DNA of 64,000 nt from Teredinibacter turnerae (lineage in GTDB: Bacteria > Pseudomonadota > Gammaproteobacteria > Pseudomonadales > Cellvibrionaceae): NCBI RefSeq assembly GCF_037935975.1, contig NZ_CP149817.1:4030001-4094000 (forward strand), read 5' to 3'. This document shows, in pieces, positions 35,226-43,530 of the stretch (within the stretch, counting starts at the first letter, position 1; each line of letters begins with the position of its first letter). The notes under the pieces were generated by a model. The model worked only from the letters and a program-made list of their open reading frames with translations. It did no database searches and had not been told where the DNA came from. Both the position numbers and the translations under genes were made by a program.

Positions 35226-35474
35226 ATGAATAACTTCGTTGTAGACACGATCACTTCACCATTTGGCGGCTCTAGATCATGACTTATTCGAGGTGGTTAT
35301 TTTTGAGTCTAGCAAAAGATGTCGGCTATCCCGTCTTTTCTACCGGTAAGGGAATAGTGGCGAGATACCTGCGTTAAAGGATCATAGGCTGGTAATAAAA
35401 CGCCCTTTGCGAACGCAAGATGTAGATTTATTGTTACGGAGGAATATCCACAGGCGGGTTACAGAAATCTATAA

Positions 35475-38400
35475 CTATTGCAAAACTTCCCGCCAATAGA
35501 TAACGCGATCGTGCCCACGGTAGGCGCCAAATACAAAGGTGGCTGGAGGCAATGTGGAATCAGGAGTGCCATCTTTATTCCAGTCAAATCTAAGCCAGGG
35601 GTAACTACTTAAATCGGTTTGTACCTCGAAGCTGCCAGTATTTCCTGAGCCTGGTGCGGTGAAGCTATGGCCCGCATCTCCATCGCTAAATAACACAGCG
35701 CCACTGACGTTATCGATATTGCCGTACACGCCGGTTGTAGCGCCACCGCCAAGAGGAATAGTTCGATTCACCTCCTGGCTGATAGTGCCATCCGGGTAGC
35801 TAATTGCGCTGAGACTAATCGCAGTACAGCTGTCAGCCGTGCTTTGCTGCCAGTTGGTACCATTCCAGAACTCAGTGATAAAGGTAATGGGCAAGTCCGC
35901 CAGTTCGGACCCTATCGCGCTGTCCAGTCGCAAGCGACCATAGACTATTAACTGGCTTCCCAACGCAAAATGATCGTTAGCGCCGTCGCTATCGCTGTCC
36001 ACATTAAGAATTTCGGGGCGCAAACCTACGCCATCGCTATCGGTTGCCCTTACCGCCAATGTGACGTTATTGAAAGGTCCGTCGACTCCAGCATCGCGTG
36101 CGATTCGCAACACCTGATCTAACGTCCATTCGCCATTGCCCCAGGCAGGCACCAACGCCTCAATTTCCAGGCGCGCGCTCAGATCATCATTGCCTGATTG
36201 CACCACGTAATCCAGGTTAGCCGCATTCATTTTTGCATAGGTACCCGTGTAATTTCGGGTAGGCTGGTTACCCACATTCATCGCTTGGAGTACATAGCGG
36301 CTGTTAAAGTTCTGACCCATGTAGCTAAAGGCGGTACAGCCGGGCAGGAGTGCCGCATTTGCGACATCGAAATGATCCGGCACGAAACGACCGACATAGC
36401 CCGAACGTCCCTGAATTTTTTGGCTGCGCGCCGCTGATGCACTCAAAAAATTACCATCGTCAATTTCAGCAGCAATTTCGATTACACCCACCTCAGTGTA
36501 ATTCAACGTAATACCCAGTTGGCCATTGACCATGGAAGGTGTTAGATCACCGCTGAGTACGCCAGGCGCTGGATCAGCATAGTCCACGCTTAAACGGAGC
36601 GCTTCACCGGCAAAATGCGCGACGGCAGGATTGTCTGCGAGATTCACATTATTTGATGGCAGGTTGTCGCTGTAACCATCTGCAATGCCGTCATTATTCT
36701 GATCATCGGCAGCTTGCCAGGCCACGGCGCGCAAGGTAGCCGCAAAGTTTACTCCCGCAGTCGTAAAAATATTGCCGGACGCATCCGCCGCACCGGAATT
36801 TCCGGCAACTTGAATATCCACCGCAAACGGCCTGGCGACTAGAAGCGCGCTAGAGCCGACGATGGCATCCGTCGCGAAGCTTCCGCTATCGTCACTGAAC
36901 TGAAGGCGGTATTCACCCGTATCGAAAGTGCGCAACCTAAACTCTGCGACTCCAGCTTGAACCGGGAAGGTCACGTTAGCGAATCCTGGTTCGCCGTCAG
37001 GCAGGGATGTCTCACTGTTAGAGCTGTTGACCACAGCGGGCGCCGAGCCACCCGGATCACTCGCGGATCGTTCCAGCCAAACTTTTATCGTTGATGCGCT
37101 GTAGTCGGTTGCTATTACACAGTTGCCGCCGCCAGGTTCACGTGTATACATGGCTAATTGGAACTGATGGTCACGTCCAACAATCACATCATCTACCAGA
37201 GTATCCGTCACCGAAACAACAAACGCGTTGTCTCTGAAAATAATTGGCACTGAGGTCGAGCCAATCCCAGTTGTAACGTCGGTTGCGGTCACGGTCAGAC
37301 TTTCTGCGTGCTGGTTGGCAAGATCCAGCACGATCGATCCCGCGTCCGACTCGTCTGCCGCGAAGCGGTAGGTCGCCGTACCCGAATCGTCATTGCTTGC
37401 GGTAAGATCGCCTTGAATAGTATTTGCACTCCAGCGCCCATTGTTCGATGACGTGGTAATTTCTATCGTGCCGGTATAGTTCTCCAAAGTTTCATCGCGA
37501 TCATTTTTTGCAGTGATTGTCACTGCATTCGGTGAACAGGTGCTGGCATTTGTCGCACTCGGCGTAATTTCAAAATGGTCCAAACTATTTTCAGCAATGC
37601 AAGGATGGGTTTCATTCATCACCGTGCTGACATCTGACGCATTTAGTGCTCCATCATAAATTCGCACTTCGTCGATAAACCCGTTAAACATGCGCGATGG
37701 AAAATCCAGGTCCTCGCCTATAAAAAATGGGTCATTATTTTTTGTGACAGCCAAGGTGTTGGCAGAGGTTCCACGCACGACGCCATCAATATAGATAATC
37801 TGCTGCCCTGGGGCATAGGTCACCGCGATATGATGCCAACTGTTAAGCGGTACTGCGATGGTCGATGTGAGCTCCTGGGTACCTCCGCCCCACCACCAGT
37901 ACAGGCGCCCCTGTTGATTAATGTGAAATTCGTAATTTTCATCCTTGGATACAATAGTCATTAGTGTATCGGTAACCGCGTTGGTACGCGCGTACACCCA
38001 CGCGGTGACCGAATAGGTATCCAAATCCAAGATCGAGTTATTACCTGGATCATCAATCTGCACATAACCATCGGTATTGCCATCGAATTCGCCGTATCGA
38101 CAGGTGCCGGGATCGCCTTGCTGAACCGGGTTCGTAAGTAAGGTTTCTGGCAACCCGTTGTAGCTGACCGCGCGCCCATGCAGATTATTGCCTGAGTAAT
38201 CGACCACTTCATTAGTGGTTCCCTGCCATTGCAATTCATCCAGCCGCCACTCACCGACAAGATTAGGCGTGGTATAAGCGGGCGTACAGAAATCGCCGTA
38301 ATTGGTCTGGTTAACGATATCGGCGTTATACGTCACTGTTGAGGAACTGTTTAGCGAGATCTGGCCATTTGCAGTCAATGCACCTGTAAGTGCTGCCCCG

Positions 38401-39020
38401 CTTTGCATATTGATGTTGCCGCGCGCATATATAAGTGCACGGCTCGTGGTATTGGACGCAAGCTCCACATTCCCGCGCGTGTAAATCAGTAACCTTCGAT
38501 CGTTGCCACCTACGGTATTAATGGCCGATGTGTAATTTGTCGTTAAATTATTTCGAATATAAACACGGGTGCTACCCGCTTGGTAGAGCGCCAGCCGAGA
38601 AGTCCAGTTTACGGTCAGACTGGTAAATTCATATTCACCGGGCAACAGATAAAGGGTATAACCGTTGCCCACTGTAACATCGCCGTAAGACCCGGGGTTA
38701 AGATAACCATTGGTGTTGACGGTGCCACTGGGGCCACCGGCCGGTACTGCGCGGTCTATTTCAGCAACAATGGTATTGGTGGCAGTACAGGAGACACCGT
38801 TACAACTGTTATTCGGTCCCGCGTTATCATTCAGGTTTCGCGTGCGTACAACATTTCCCGGCGTATTAATCAAGCGCGACTGCCACTGAATAGTGACATT
38901 GCCGCTATCAGTACTGTTTTGCGCGGCCCCATCGAACACACCATCGCATACCTGCGCCTGAGCAAACCCCCAACTCAAGGATAAAATGATGACAACAATT
39001 CGAAGACAAGCGCTTAACAT
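35475..39020 (-). CDS. mshQ: MSHA biogenesis protein MshQ with LamG domain
   Basis: The 1181-residue protein has a Sec signal peptide (about 1-23), a DUF-type beta-rich N region (about 25-245), a LamG/concanavalin-like domain (about 252-475: VGEWRLDELQ, GEFDGNTDGYVQI, WHHIAVTYAPGQQIIYIDG), an invasin-like beta domain with ITITAKNDRDETLENYTG features (about 485-600), and the DUF6701 C-terminal region typical of MshQ (about 600-1178). It is probably an exported, possibly surface-exposed or pilus-tip adhesin. It is last in the cluster, 12 nt after mshP. The LamG domain suggests carbohydrate or matrix binding (inference). Confidence 0.88.
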   Translation of the reverse strand: MLSACLRIVVIILSLSWGFAQAQVCDGVFDGAAQNSTDSGNVTIQWQSRLINTPGNVVRTRNLNDNAGPNNSCNGVSCTATNTIVAEIDRAVPAGGPSGTVNTNGYLNPGSYGDVTVGNGYTLYLLPGEYEFTSLTVNWTSRLALYQAGSTRVYIRNNLTTNYTSAINTVGGNDRRLLIYTRGNVELASNTTSRALIYARGNINMQSGAALTGALTANGQISLNSSSTVTYNADIVNQTNYGDFCTPAYTTPNLVGEWRLDELQWQGTTNEVVDYSGNNLHGRAVSYNGLPETLLTNPVQQGDPGTCRYGEFDGNTDGYVQIDDPGNNSILDLDTYSVTAWVYARTNAVTDTLMTIVSKDENYEFHINQQGRLYWWWGGGTQELTSTIAVPLNSWHHIAVTYAPGQQIIYIDGVVRGTSANTLAVTKNNDPFFIGEDLDFPSRMFNGFIDEVRIYDGALNASDVSTVMNETHPCIAENSLDHFEITPSATNASTCSPNAVTITAKNDRDETLENYTGTIEITTSSNNGRWSANTIQGDLTASNDDSGTATYRFAADESDAGSIVLDLANQHAESLTVTATDVTTGIGSTSVPIIFRDNAFVVSVTDTLVDDVIVGRDHQFQLAMYTREPGGGNCVIATDYSASTIKVWLERSASDPGGSAPAVVNSSNSETSLPDGEPGFANVTFPVQAGVAEFRLRTFDTGEYRLQFSDDSGSFATDAIVGSSALLVARPFAVDIQVAGNSGAADASGNIFTTAGVNFAATLRAVAWQAADDQNNDGIADGYSDNLPSNNVNLADNPAVAHFAGEALRLSVDYADPAPGVLSGDLTPSMVNGQLGITLNYTEVGVIEIAAEIDDGNFLSASAARSQKIQGRSGYVGRFVPDHFDVANAALLPGCTAFSYMGQNFNSRYVLQAMNVGNQPTRNYTGTYAKMNAANLDYVVQSGNDDLSARLEIEALVPAWGNGEWTLDQVLRIARDAGVDGPFNNVTLAVRATDSDGVGLRPEILNVDSDSDGANDHFALGSQLIVYGRLRLDSAIGSELADLPITFITEFWNGTNWQQSTADSCTAISLSAISYPDGTISQEVNRTIPLGGGATTGVYGNIDNVSGAVLFSDGDAGHSFTAPGSGNTGSFEVQTDLSSYPWLRFDWNKDGTPDSTLPPATFVFGAYRGHDRVIYWREVLQ

Positions 39021-39032
39021 ACTAGAAACTCG

Positions 39033-39458
39033 CTACCGCATCACCGTTGAAATCTGGATGTTCCGTTCTGCAGTAAAATCCCCACTCCCACAAACACCCT
39101 GACTGGTAATGATATAGAAGCTCGCGGTGTTCGCCGGGTTGGTGCTGGCCGAACAGGAAAAACGGGTGCGGCAGCCCGTCAAACCGCTAGGAAATAAATT
39201 AATTACCGGAAAGCCATTTAAATCATTACAGTGCTGGTCTGTTTCGGCGCGATCACTGGCATTTAAATACAGGTAACCCACTGCCAGCTGACCGCCGCTT
39301 TCAGCCGCGTAAAATGCCCGGGCGGACATTTCCTCCAGGGTAATACTGGTGGTGGACTGACCGCTCAATCGGCTGACAGCAATTGCCAACACAGAAATTC
39401 CCACCACCAACATCAGGGCCAGCGGCATCAGAAATCCCTGTTGAGCCTTAGGGAACAT
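39033..39458 (-). CDS. mshP: MSHA biogenesis protein MshP (PilX-type minor prepilin)
   Basis: The 141-residue protein has a prepilin-like N terminus QQGFLMPLALMLVVGISVLA (predicted cleavage after the glycine) and the helical SARAFYAAESGGQLAVGYLY segment that marks MshP/PilX proteins. Cysteines at the C-terminal half (LTGCRTRFSCSAS, GVCGSGDF) may form disulfides. It overlaps mshO by 11 nt and precedes mshQ by 12 nt. Confidence 0.88.
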   Translation of the reverse strand: MFPKAQQGFLMPLALMLVVGISVLAIAVSRLSGQSTTSITLEEMSARAFYAAESGGQLAVGYLYLNASDRAETDQHCNDLNGFPVINLFPSGLTGCRTRFSCSASTNPANTASFYIITSQGVCGSGDFTAERNIQISTVMR

Positions 39459-40254
39459 TGCGGATTAAAACCTCCTGGTTAAGCGCCACCTGCTCGCCGC
39501 GCTCACTAAACACCAGATCGATCGATAGGGCAACGTTGCGATCAACCCCACCGCTGGAAAGCGAAAAAGCCCTCAAGCCTGCGGCCACATTATCCGCCAA
39601 TAGCACACGGGTCGCGTCTGCGGGCATGGCATCCGTTAAGGCGGAAGTGGTAAACGTGTAATTGCGATATTCCGCCAAATCGGTACCGGTGACGCAAAAG
39701 CGCTTGGGAGCGTCGGCAATGTAAAGGCGATGTTGCGGCGAATTTCGCAAAAACCGTGTGGCCCCGGATAAATTGACAATTGAACCACCGCCACCCGCAA
39801 CCACAGAGGATAAACCAACGCGTACCCCGGCGTTACTGTAGACCTCCGCTGAGCTGAGCGAGCCAACCAGTACATACACCATGTTTCCCAAGCCTGCATT
39901 CAATAACGAGGTTGCGATAGCCGATGTTGCCGGTGCACCATTGGCTTGATCGGGCAACTCATCGTAGTAAGCGACGCCCGCCACCAATGGCATAAATTCA
40001 ACGCAATTACCGGAAGCACTTACCCGCGTTGTGTTAGGTGCGGCGATGCGAATCTGGCGTACCATCTGCTCGACGCTCGCTCGCCCACGCGCAACCAGCT
40101 TTTCTCGTATCTCCATCTTTTTATAGGTATTCACTGAACTAACGACAAACGACGTACCTATACCAGCGACTATCGCAACAATAACGATAACCGCGATTAA
40201 CTCGACCAGGGTAAACCCGTAGTCGCGCTGAATTATTCGCCGACGCATAACCAT
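39448..40254 (-). CDS. mshO: MSHA minor prepilin MshO
   Basis: The 268-residue protein has a class of type IV prepilin signal: basic leader, then YG/FTLVELIAVIVIVAIVAGIG with the conserved glutamate at +5. Its length (bulkier than mature pilins) and position between mshD and mshP fit MshO. The body contains VEQMVRQIRIAAPNTTRVS, a common MshO/PilW-type stretch. It is expected to be processed by the prepilin peptidase, which is not encoded in this window. Confidence 0.88.
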   Translation of the reverse strand: MVMRRRIIQRDYGFTLVELIAVIVIVAIVAGIGTSFVVSSVNTYKKMEIREKLVARGRASVEQMVRQIRIAAPNTTRVSASGNCVEFMPLVAGVAYYDELPDQANGAPATSAIATSLLNAGLGNMVYVLVGSLSSAEVYSNAGVRVGLSSVVAGGGGSIVNLSGATRFLRNSPQHRLYIADAPKRFCVTGTDLAEYRNYTFTTSALTDAMPADATRVLLADNVAAGLRAFSLSSGGVDRNVALSIDLVFSERGEQVALNQEVLIRNVP

Positions 40255-40258
40255 AAAA

Positions 40259-40750
40259 TCAAAAGTTCACGCGGTAAGCCGCCAGTACCAGTGGTGAACC
40301 ACCCGGTACGGATACCGTTACCGTAATTCGTCTTGCGAGGTTATTGGCCTGCCCGAAGTCACTGCCCGCTTCAACCACATTCACAGAAAGTGCGTGGACT
40401 CCGTTAGATTCGTTGTAACCGTTGTAGTCCCCTACATCGTCAAAATCAGTATCTGGCACGATTCCCGCGCATGCGGGCCCGTTCGCTGAACCACAAGCGG
40501 GAATACCGCCCGGTGGCGTGTTCTCATCAAATTTACGAGCGAGAATTTCATCAAGCTTTGCCTGCGCCATCTCGAGCGCGCGCAGCCGGACAGCCGCATT
40601 CACGGAACTTTCGTGGCTCATTCTCTGATCAAAGACCATCGCGAGTGCGGTAAGAGAAATTGCAATCACGACCAAAAAAACAATTGTTTCGATAAGAGTA
40701 ATACCGCGTTCTAGCGCTAGCGGGATGGAGGCAGTGTGGCGGCTAGGCAT
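40259..40750 (-). CDS. mshD: MSHA minor prepilin MshD
   Basis: The 163-residue protein has the prepilin motif ERG/ITLIETIVFLVVIAISLTALA with the +5 glutamate, and the PilV/MshD-type helix RLRALEMAQAKLDEILARKFDENTP at about 42-66. Leader length is about 16 residues. It lies 6 nt downstream of mshC and 4 nt upstream of mshO. Confidence 0.88.
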   Translation of the reverse strand: MPSRHTASIPLALERGITLIETIVFLVVIAISLTALAMVFDQRMSHESSVNAAVRLRALEMAQAKLDEILARKFDENTPPGGIPACGSANGPACAGIVPDTDFDDVGDYNGYNESNGVHALSVNVVEAGSDFGQANNLARRITVTVSVPGGSPLVLAAYRVNF

Positions 40751-40756
40751 ATTAAA

Positions 40757-41206
40757 TTACCGCACAAAACCGGACGCTGCGACTTCTATCGCGACGGAGC
40801 CTGCCGCCTTAGCCAGAGTGAGACGGCAGCCTGAGGTTTGCCCTAGACGATTAAATACAAATGAAACGGGTGACGCACCGCACCCAGAGGAAAGAACAAC
40901 ACCCGCGGGAAAAGAAATAGGGTAAGTGACACCAGCGTAGGCCAGGCTTGTCTCATCAGAAAACTCGCCATCGCCATCGGTATCCATGCGTAGGTCAATA
41001 GTGGTACCGGCAATTAAAACCGTATTGTGCGCACGAGTCATAGCGATTTGCTGCGCGGAATGCATGGCTGCAACCAGGGAATCGCGGCCGGCTTGTAATT
41101 CCATGCTAGTCGTGGGGCTGCGGCTGCGAACAGTCGCCGCCGCAATAACCCCGACGATAACGAGTATGGCAACGAGCTCAACCAAACTGAATCCGTTGCT
41201 TCTCAT
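40757..41206 (-). CDS. mshC: MSHA minor prepilin MshC
   Basis: From the ATG at 41206 the product has 149 residues beginning MRSNG/FSLVELVAILVIVGVIAAATV, with the +5 glutamate. A GTG nine codons upstream (41233) would overlap the end of mshA by 14 nt; the short five-residue leader from the ATG is more typical of prepilins. The body has GRDSLVAAMHSAQQIAMTRAHN, characteristic of the GspH/MshC minor pilins. Cysteines SGCGASPV and TSGCRLT could form a disulfide. Confidence 0.87.
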   Translation of the reverse strand: MRSNGFSLVELVAILVIVGVIAAATVRSRSPTTSMELQAGRDSLVAAMHSAQQIAMTRAHNTVLIAGTTIDLRMDTDGDGEFSDETSLAYAGVTYPISFPAGVVLSSGCGASPVSFVFNRLGQTSGCRLTLAKAAGSVAIEVAASGFVR

Positions 41207-41219
41207 AGGCTTTCGATAA

Positions 41220-41615
41220 TTACTGCGCACCAATGGCTTGGAAGGTTGCAGTCGCTACAGCAGAACTATCAACCATATAGCTCAGGGTGCAAGCAACAGA
41301 TGCTTTATCGGCAATAGCTGCAGCAGTAATCGTGTATTCCGCTGGCAAAGCATCAGAAAGCAAATTTTCGGTGTCAGTACAATTGGCAACGCCGACTACG
41401 GTTTCACTGGTTAAACCTGCTTCGGCGGCGATGTCGACGGCGTGATTGAGTGCGGAAGCGCTTTCCAGGCTGCCCGCAATGCTGTCGGTCGCTGCCTGCT
41501 GTGCGGCGTCAGACAGATCCACAAAACGAGGAATCGCTGTGGCCGCCAAAATACCCAGAATTACCAGCACGGCAATGAGTTCGATAAGCGTAAAGCCAGA
41601 TTGTTTGTTGGTCAT
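41220..41615 (-). CDS. mshA: MSHA major pilin MshA
   Basis: From the ATG at 41615 (GGTGGAG seven nt upstream) the 131-residue prepilin begins MTNKQSG/FTLIELIAVLVILGILAATAIPRF. The IPRFVDLSDAAQQAATDSIAGSLESASA segment is characteristic of MshA-type major pilins, and two cysteines (GVANCTD, KASVACTL) can form the pilin disulfide loop. A GTG four codons upstream is unlikely. A 143-nt leader separates it from mshB, with a sigma-54-like element, so the major pilin may have its own promoter. Confidence 0.9.
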   Translation of the reverse strand: MTNKQSGFTLIELIAVLVILGILAATAIPRFVDLSDAAQQAATDSIAGSLESASALNHAVDIAAEAGLTSETVVGVANCTDTENLLSDALPAEYTITAAAIADKASVACTLSYMVDSSAVATATFQAIGAQ

Positions 41616-41722
41616 AATAGTCTCCACCTAAATACATGTAGTGATCTGAAGTTTTTTAAGTTTTTTGCTGCCCTGTCAAACTTTTGACAAGCACATTTAA
41701 AATATTCCGTTCGTGCAGATTG

Positions 41723-41738
41723 AGCCATTTTCATGCCA
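41723..41738 (-). promoter_or_regulatory. Possible sigma-54 promoter of mshA
   Basis: On the minus strand TGGCATGAAAATGGCT has GG and GC elements at the correct -24/-12 distance (12 nt between the GG and GC starts). The -24 box differs from TGGCACG by one base and the -12 box (TGGCT) from TTGCW by one base. Start of transcription would be near 41711, giving an untranslated leader of about 95 nt. This is a pattern match only. Confidence 0.35.
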
Positions 41739-41758
41739 TTCTGCATCGTTCTAAATAG

Positions 41759-42301
41759 CTACTTAGAAATTTGCACTGCCACCTCTCCTGTTTTTAGATC
41801 ATAGTCGAAGAAGAAGCGTTCGTCGCCTTTTCGCAATAGTTCATATCGACAAATTCGACCGTTAATAAAATTTACCCCGACGTCCGCCTGAGGGTGTGCA
41901 TCCGGTGCTTTTTCATTTTCCAGTAAGACTGTGGCAGGCGCGTTTTTGAAAACACCATTCCACAATTGCTGGCATTCCAGTGCAGTTTGGTTCGCCAGTT
42001 TTGCAGACGTATTGCTACCCGCATTCGCTGGCCAACCATATTCATTCATGCGAATTTTTAAACCATTAACCTCTACGGAATGGCCATCGCCGAGTTTCGC
42101 CTGGCCGTGCAGATTTTCCACCGCACGGGAAAATGTTCCCGCTTGAAACTTGACGGTTTTAGACTTGGAGTCATCAACCACATCGCTGTAATACGGGATC
42201 GAGAAATGCAGCAAAACGGCCAATACAATTAAAACGATAACCAACTCGAATAAGCTGAAACCGTTTTCGCATTTCCAGTTACATGCCACCGGTTTGAACA
42301 T
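41759..42301 (-). CDS. mshB: MSHA prepilin MshB
   Basis: From the ATG at 42301 the 180-residue protein begins MFKPVACNWKCENG/FSLFELVIVLIVLAVLLHFSIPYY, a prepilin signal with the +5 glutamate. Position before mshA and after mshG, and size larger than mshA, fit MshB, although the C-terminal part (VGVNFINGRICRYELLRKGDERFF) is too divergent for certainty. Its start overlaps the end of mshG by 23 nt. Confidence 0.8.
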   Translation of the reverse strand: MFKPVACNWKCENGFSLFELVIVLIVLAVLLHFSIPYYSDVVDDSKSKTVKFQAGTFSRAVENLHGQAKLGDGHSVEVNGLKIRMNEYGWPANAGSNTSAKLANQTALECQQLWNGVFKNAPATVLLENEKAPDAHPQADVGVNFINGRICRYELLRKGDERFFFDYDLKTGEVAVQISK

Positions 42302-43508
42302 CGTATAGACTCCAAAGTGGCAAAAATATACCCAGCGCAAGCAGTGTGACAAAAACCGCAAGAACGATAATCAACAGCGGCTCTATGCGGTCAGTCAGAG
42401 TTTTTAAATCGTAATCCACTTCCCGCTCGTAAAACTCAGCCACATCGCGTAGCAGATTATCCACCTGCCCACTTTCCTCGCCGACAGAAATCATCTGTAA
42501 CACCAGGGGAGTAAATAATTCAGCCTGTAAATGTGTACGCAGAAGCGTCTCCCCACGCTCCACCCCCTGCCGTATCTGCTGAATTTTTGCTGACAGAAAA
42601 GGGTTGTCTATCGCCGCAGCACACAAGCTCAACGACTGGGTGATCGGCACGCCGGCACTCAGCATGAGAGAAAAACTGCGCGCGTAGCGGGCCATGGAGG
42701 CACGCTCAATCAAACTGCCGATAATAGGCAAGCGCAGTTTTTTGCCACCCCATAAATAAGCCCCCTGCTCGGTGCGCAAATAGTAGGTAGCGCCGCCCAC
42801 CAACATCACTAAAACAATCAGCATCGCTGGCCAATAGGTTGTGAACGCATTTGATGTCGCAATTAACCCTCGGGTAACAATCGGCAACTCTGCGCCAAAT
42901 TTACTAAACATTTTGGCGAAGGGAGGGATCACGTAAATGTTGATCACCACTATTGCAATAGTGAGTGCTACCACTACAAAGGAAGGGTAGCGCATGGCGG
43001 ACTTAACACGCTTGCGGGTTTCTTCATCGCGCTCCAGATAAAAACCAATTTGGCGAAATATTTCATCCAGCTTGCCGCTGCTCTCGCCCACATTGATCAT
43101 GCTTACAAAAAGTGAATCGAATACTTTTGGATGTTGCCGCATCGCCCGTGACAGGCTCATACCGGTTTCTAGTTTTTCGGCAACGTCGTTGAGCACTTCG
43201 CGAAAATGTTCGTGGCGGACGCTCGCCGCCAATCCACGGATTCCTCGGGTAAGCGGAATACCAGCTTTGGTAACGGTATACATTTGGCGACAGAACATAA
43301 CCAAATCAACTACGGGAACCTGTTCTGAGCCCAGTACCACATTTATGCGCTTAACAAGGCTTGCGCCAAGTGAAACCTCGTTGATACGTACCGGCGTAAT
43401 ACCGCGCCCAACTAAAACCGCCGCTACCGCATCCACCGAGGCACCGGCAATTTCACCCTTAACGGATTGCCCTTGCGCAGAACGACCTTCGAAAGAAAAT
43501 TGAGCCAT
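42279..43508 (-). CDS. mshG: MSHA inner-membrane assembly protein MshG (GspF/PilC type)
   Basis: The 409-residue protein has the duplicated T2SSF layout: a cytoplasmic domain (GESSGKLDEIFRQIGFYLE near 136-154), a membrane helix (about 175-195), a second cytoplasmic domain (GVPITQSLSLCAAAIDNPFL and GEESGQVDNLLRDVAEFYE) and two C-terminal helices (about 220-240, 380-400). It forms the platform that the ATPase MshE drives. It sits 22 nt downstream of mshE. Confidence 0.95.
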   Translation of the reverse strand: MAQFSFEGRSAQGQSVKGEIAGASVDAVAAVLVGRGITPVRINEVSLGASLVKRINVVLGSEQVPVVDLVMFCRQMYTVTKAGIPLTRGIRGLAASVRHEHFREVLNDVAEKLETGMSLSRAMRQHPKVFDSLFVSMINVGESSGKLDEIFRQIGFYLERDEETRKRVKSAMRYPSFVVVALTIAIVVINIYVIPPFAKMFSKFGAELPIVTRGLIATSNAFTTYWPAMLIVLVMLVGGATYYLRTEQGAYLWGGKKLRLPIIGSLIERASMARYARSFSLMLSAGVPITQSLSLCAAAIDNPFLSAKIQQIRQGVERGETLLRTHLQAELFTPLVLQMISVGEESGQVDNLLRDVAEFYEREVDYDLKTLTDRIEPLLIIVLAVFVTLLALGIFLPLWSLYDVQTGGM

Positions 43509-43530
43509 AGCCGAGTTTTATAGTTTCACG

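Noticed and set aside
35226-35474. Possible gene or promoter between mshQ and the LacI-like sensor gene
   Set aside because: 249 nt with no supported open frame and no clear -35/-10 pair or terminator.
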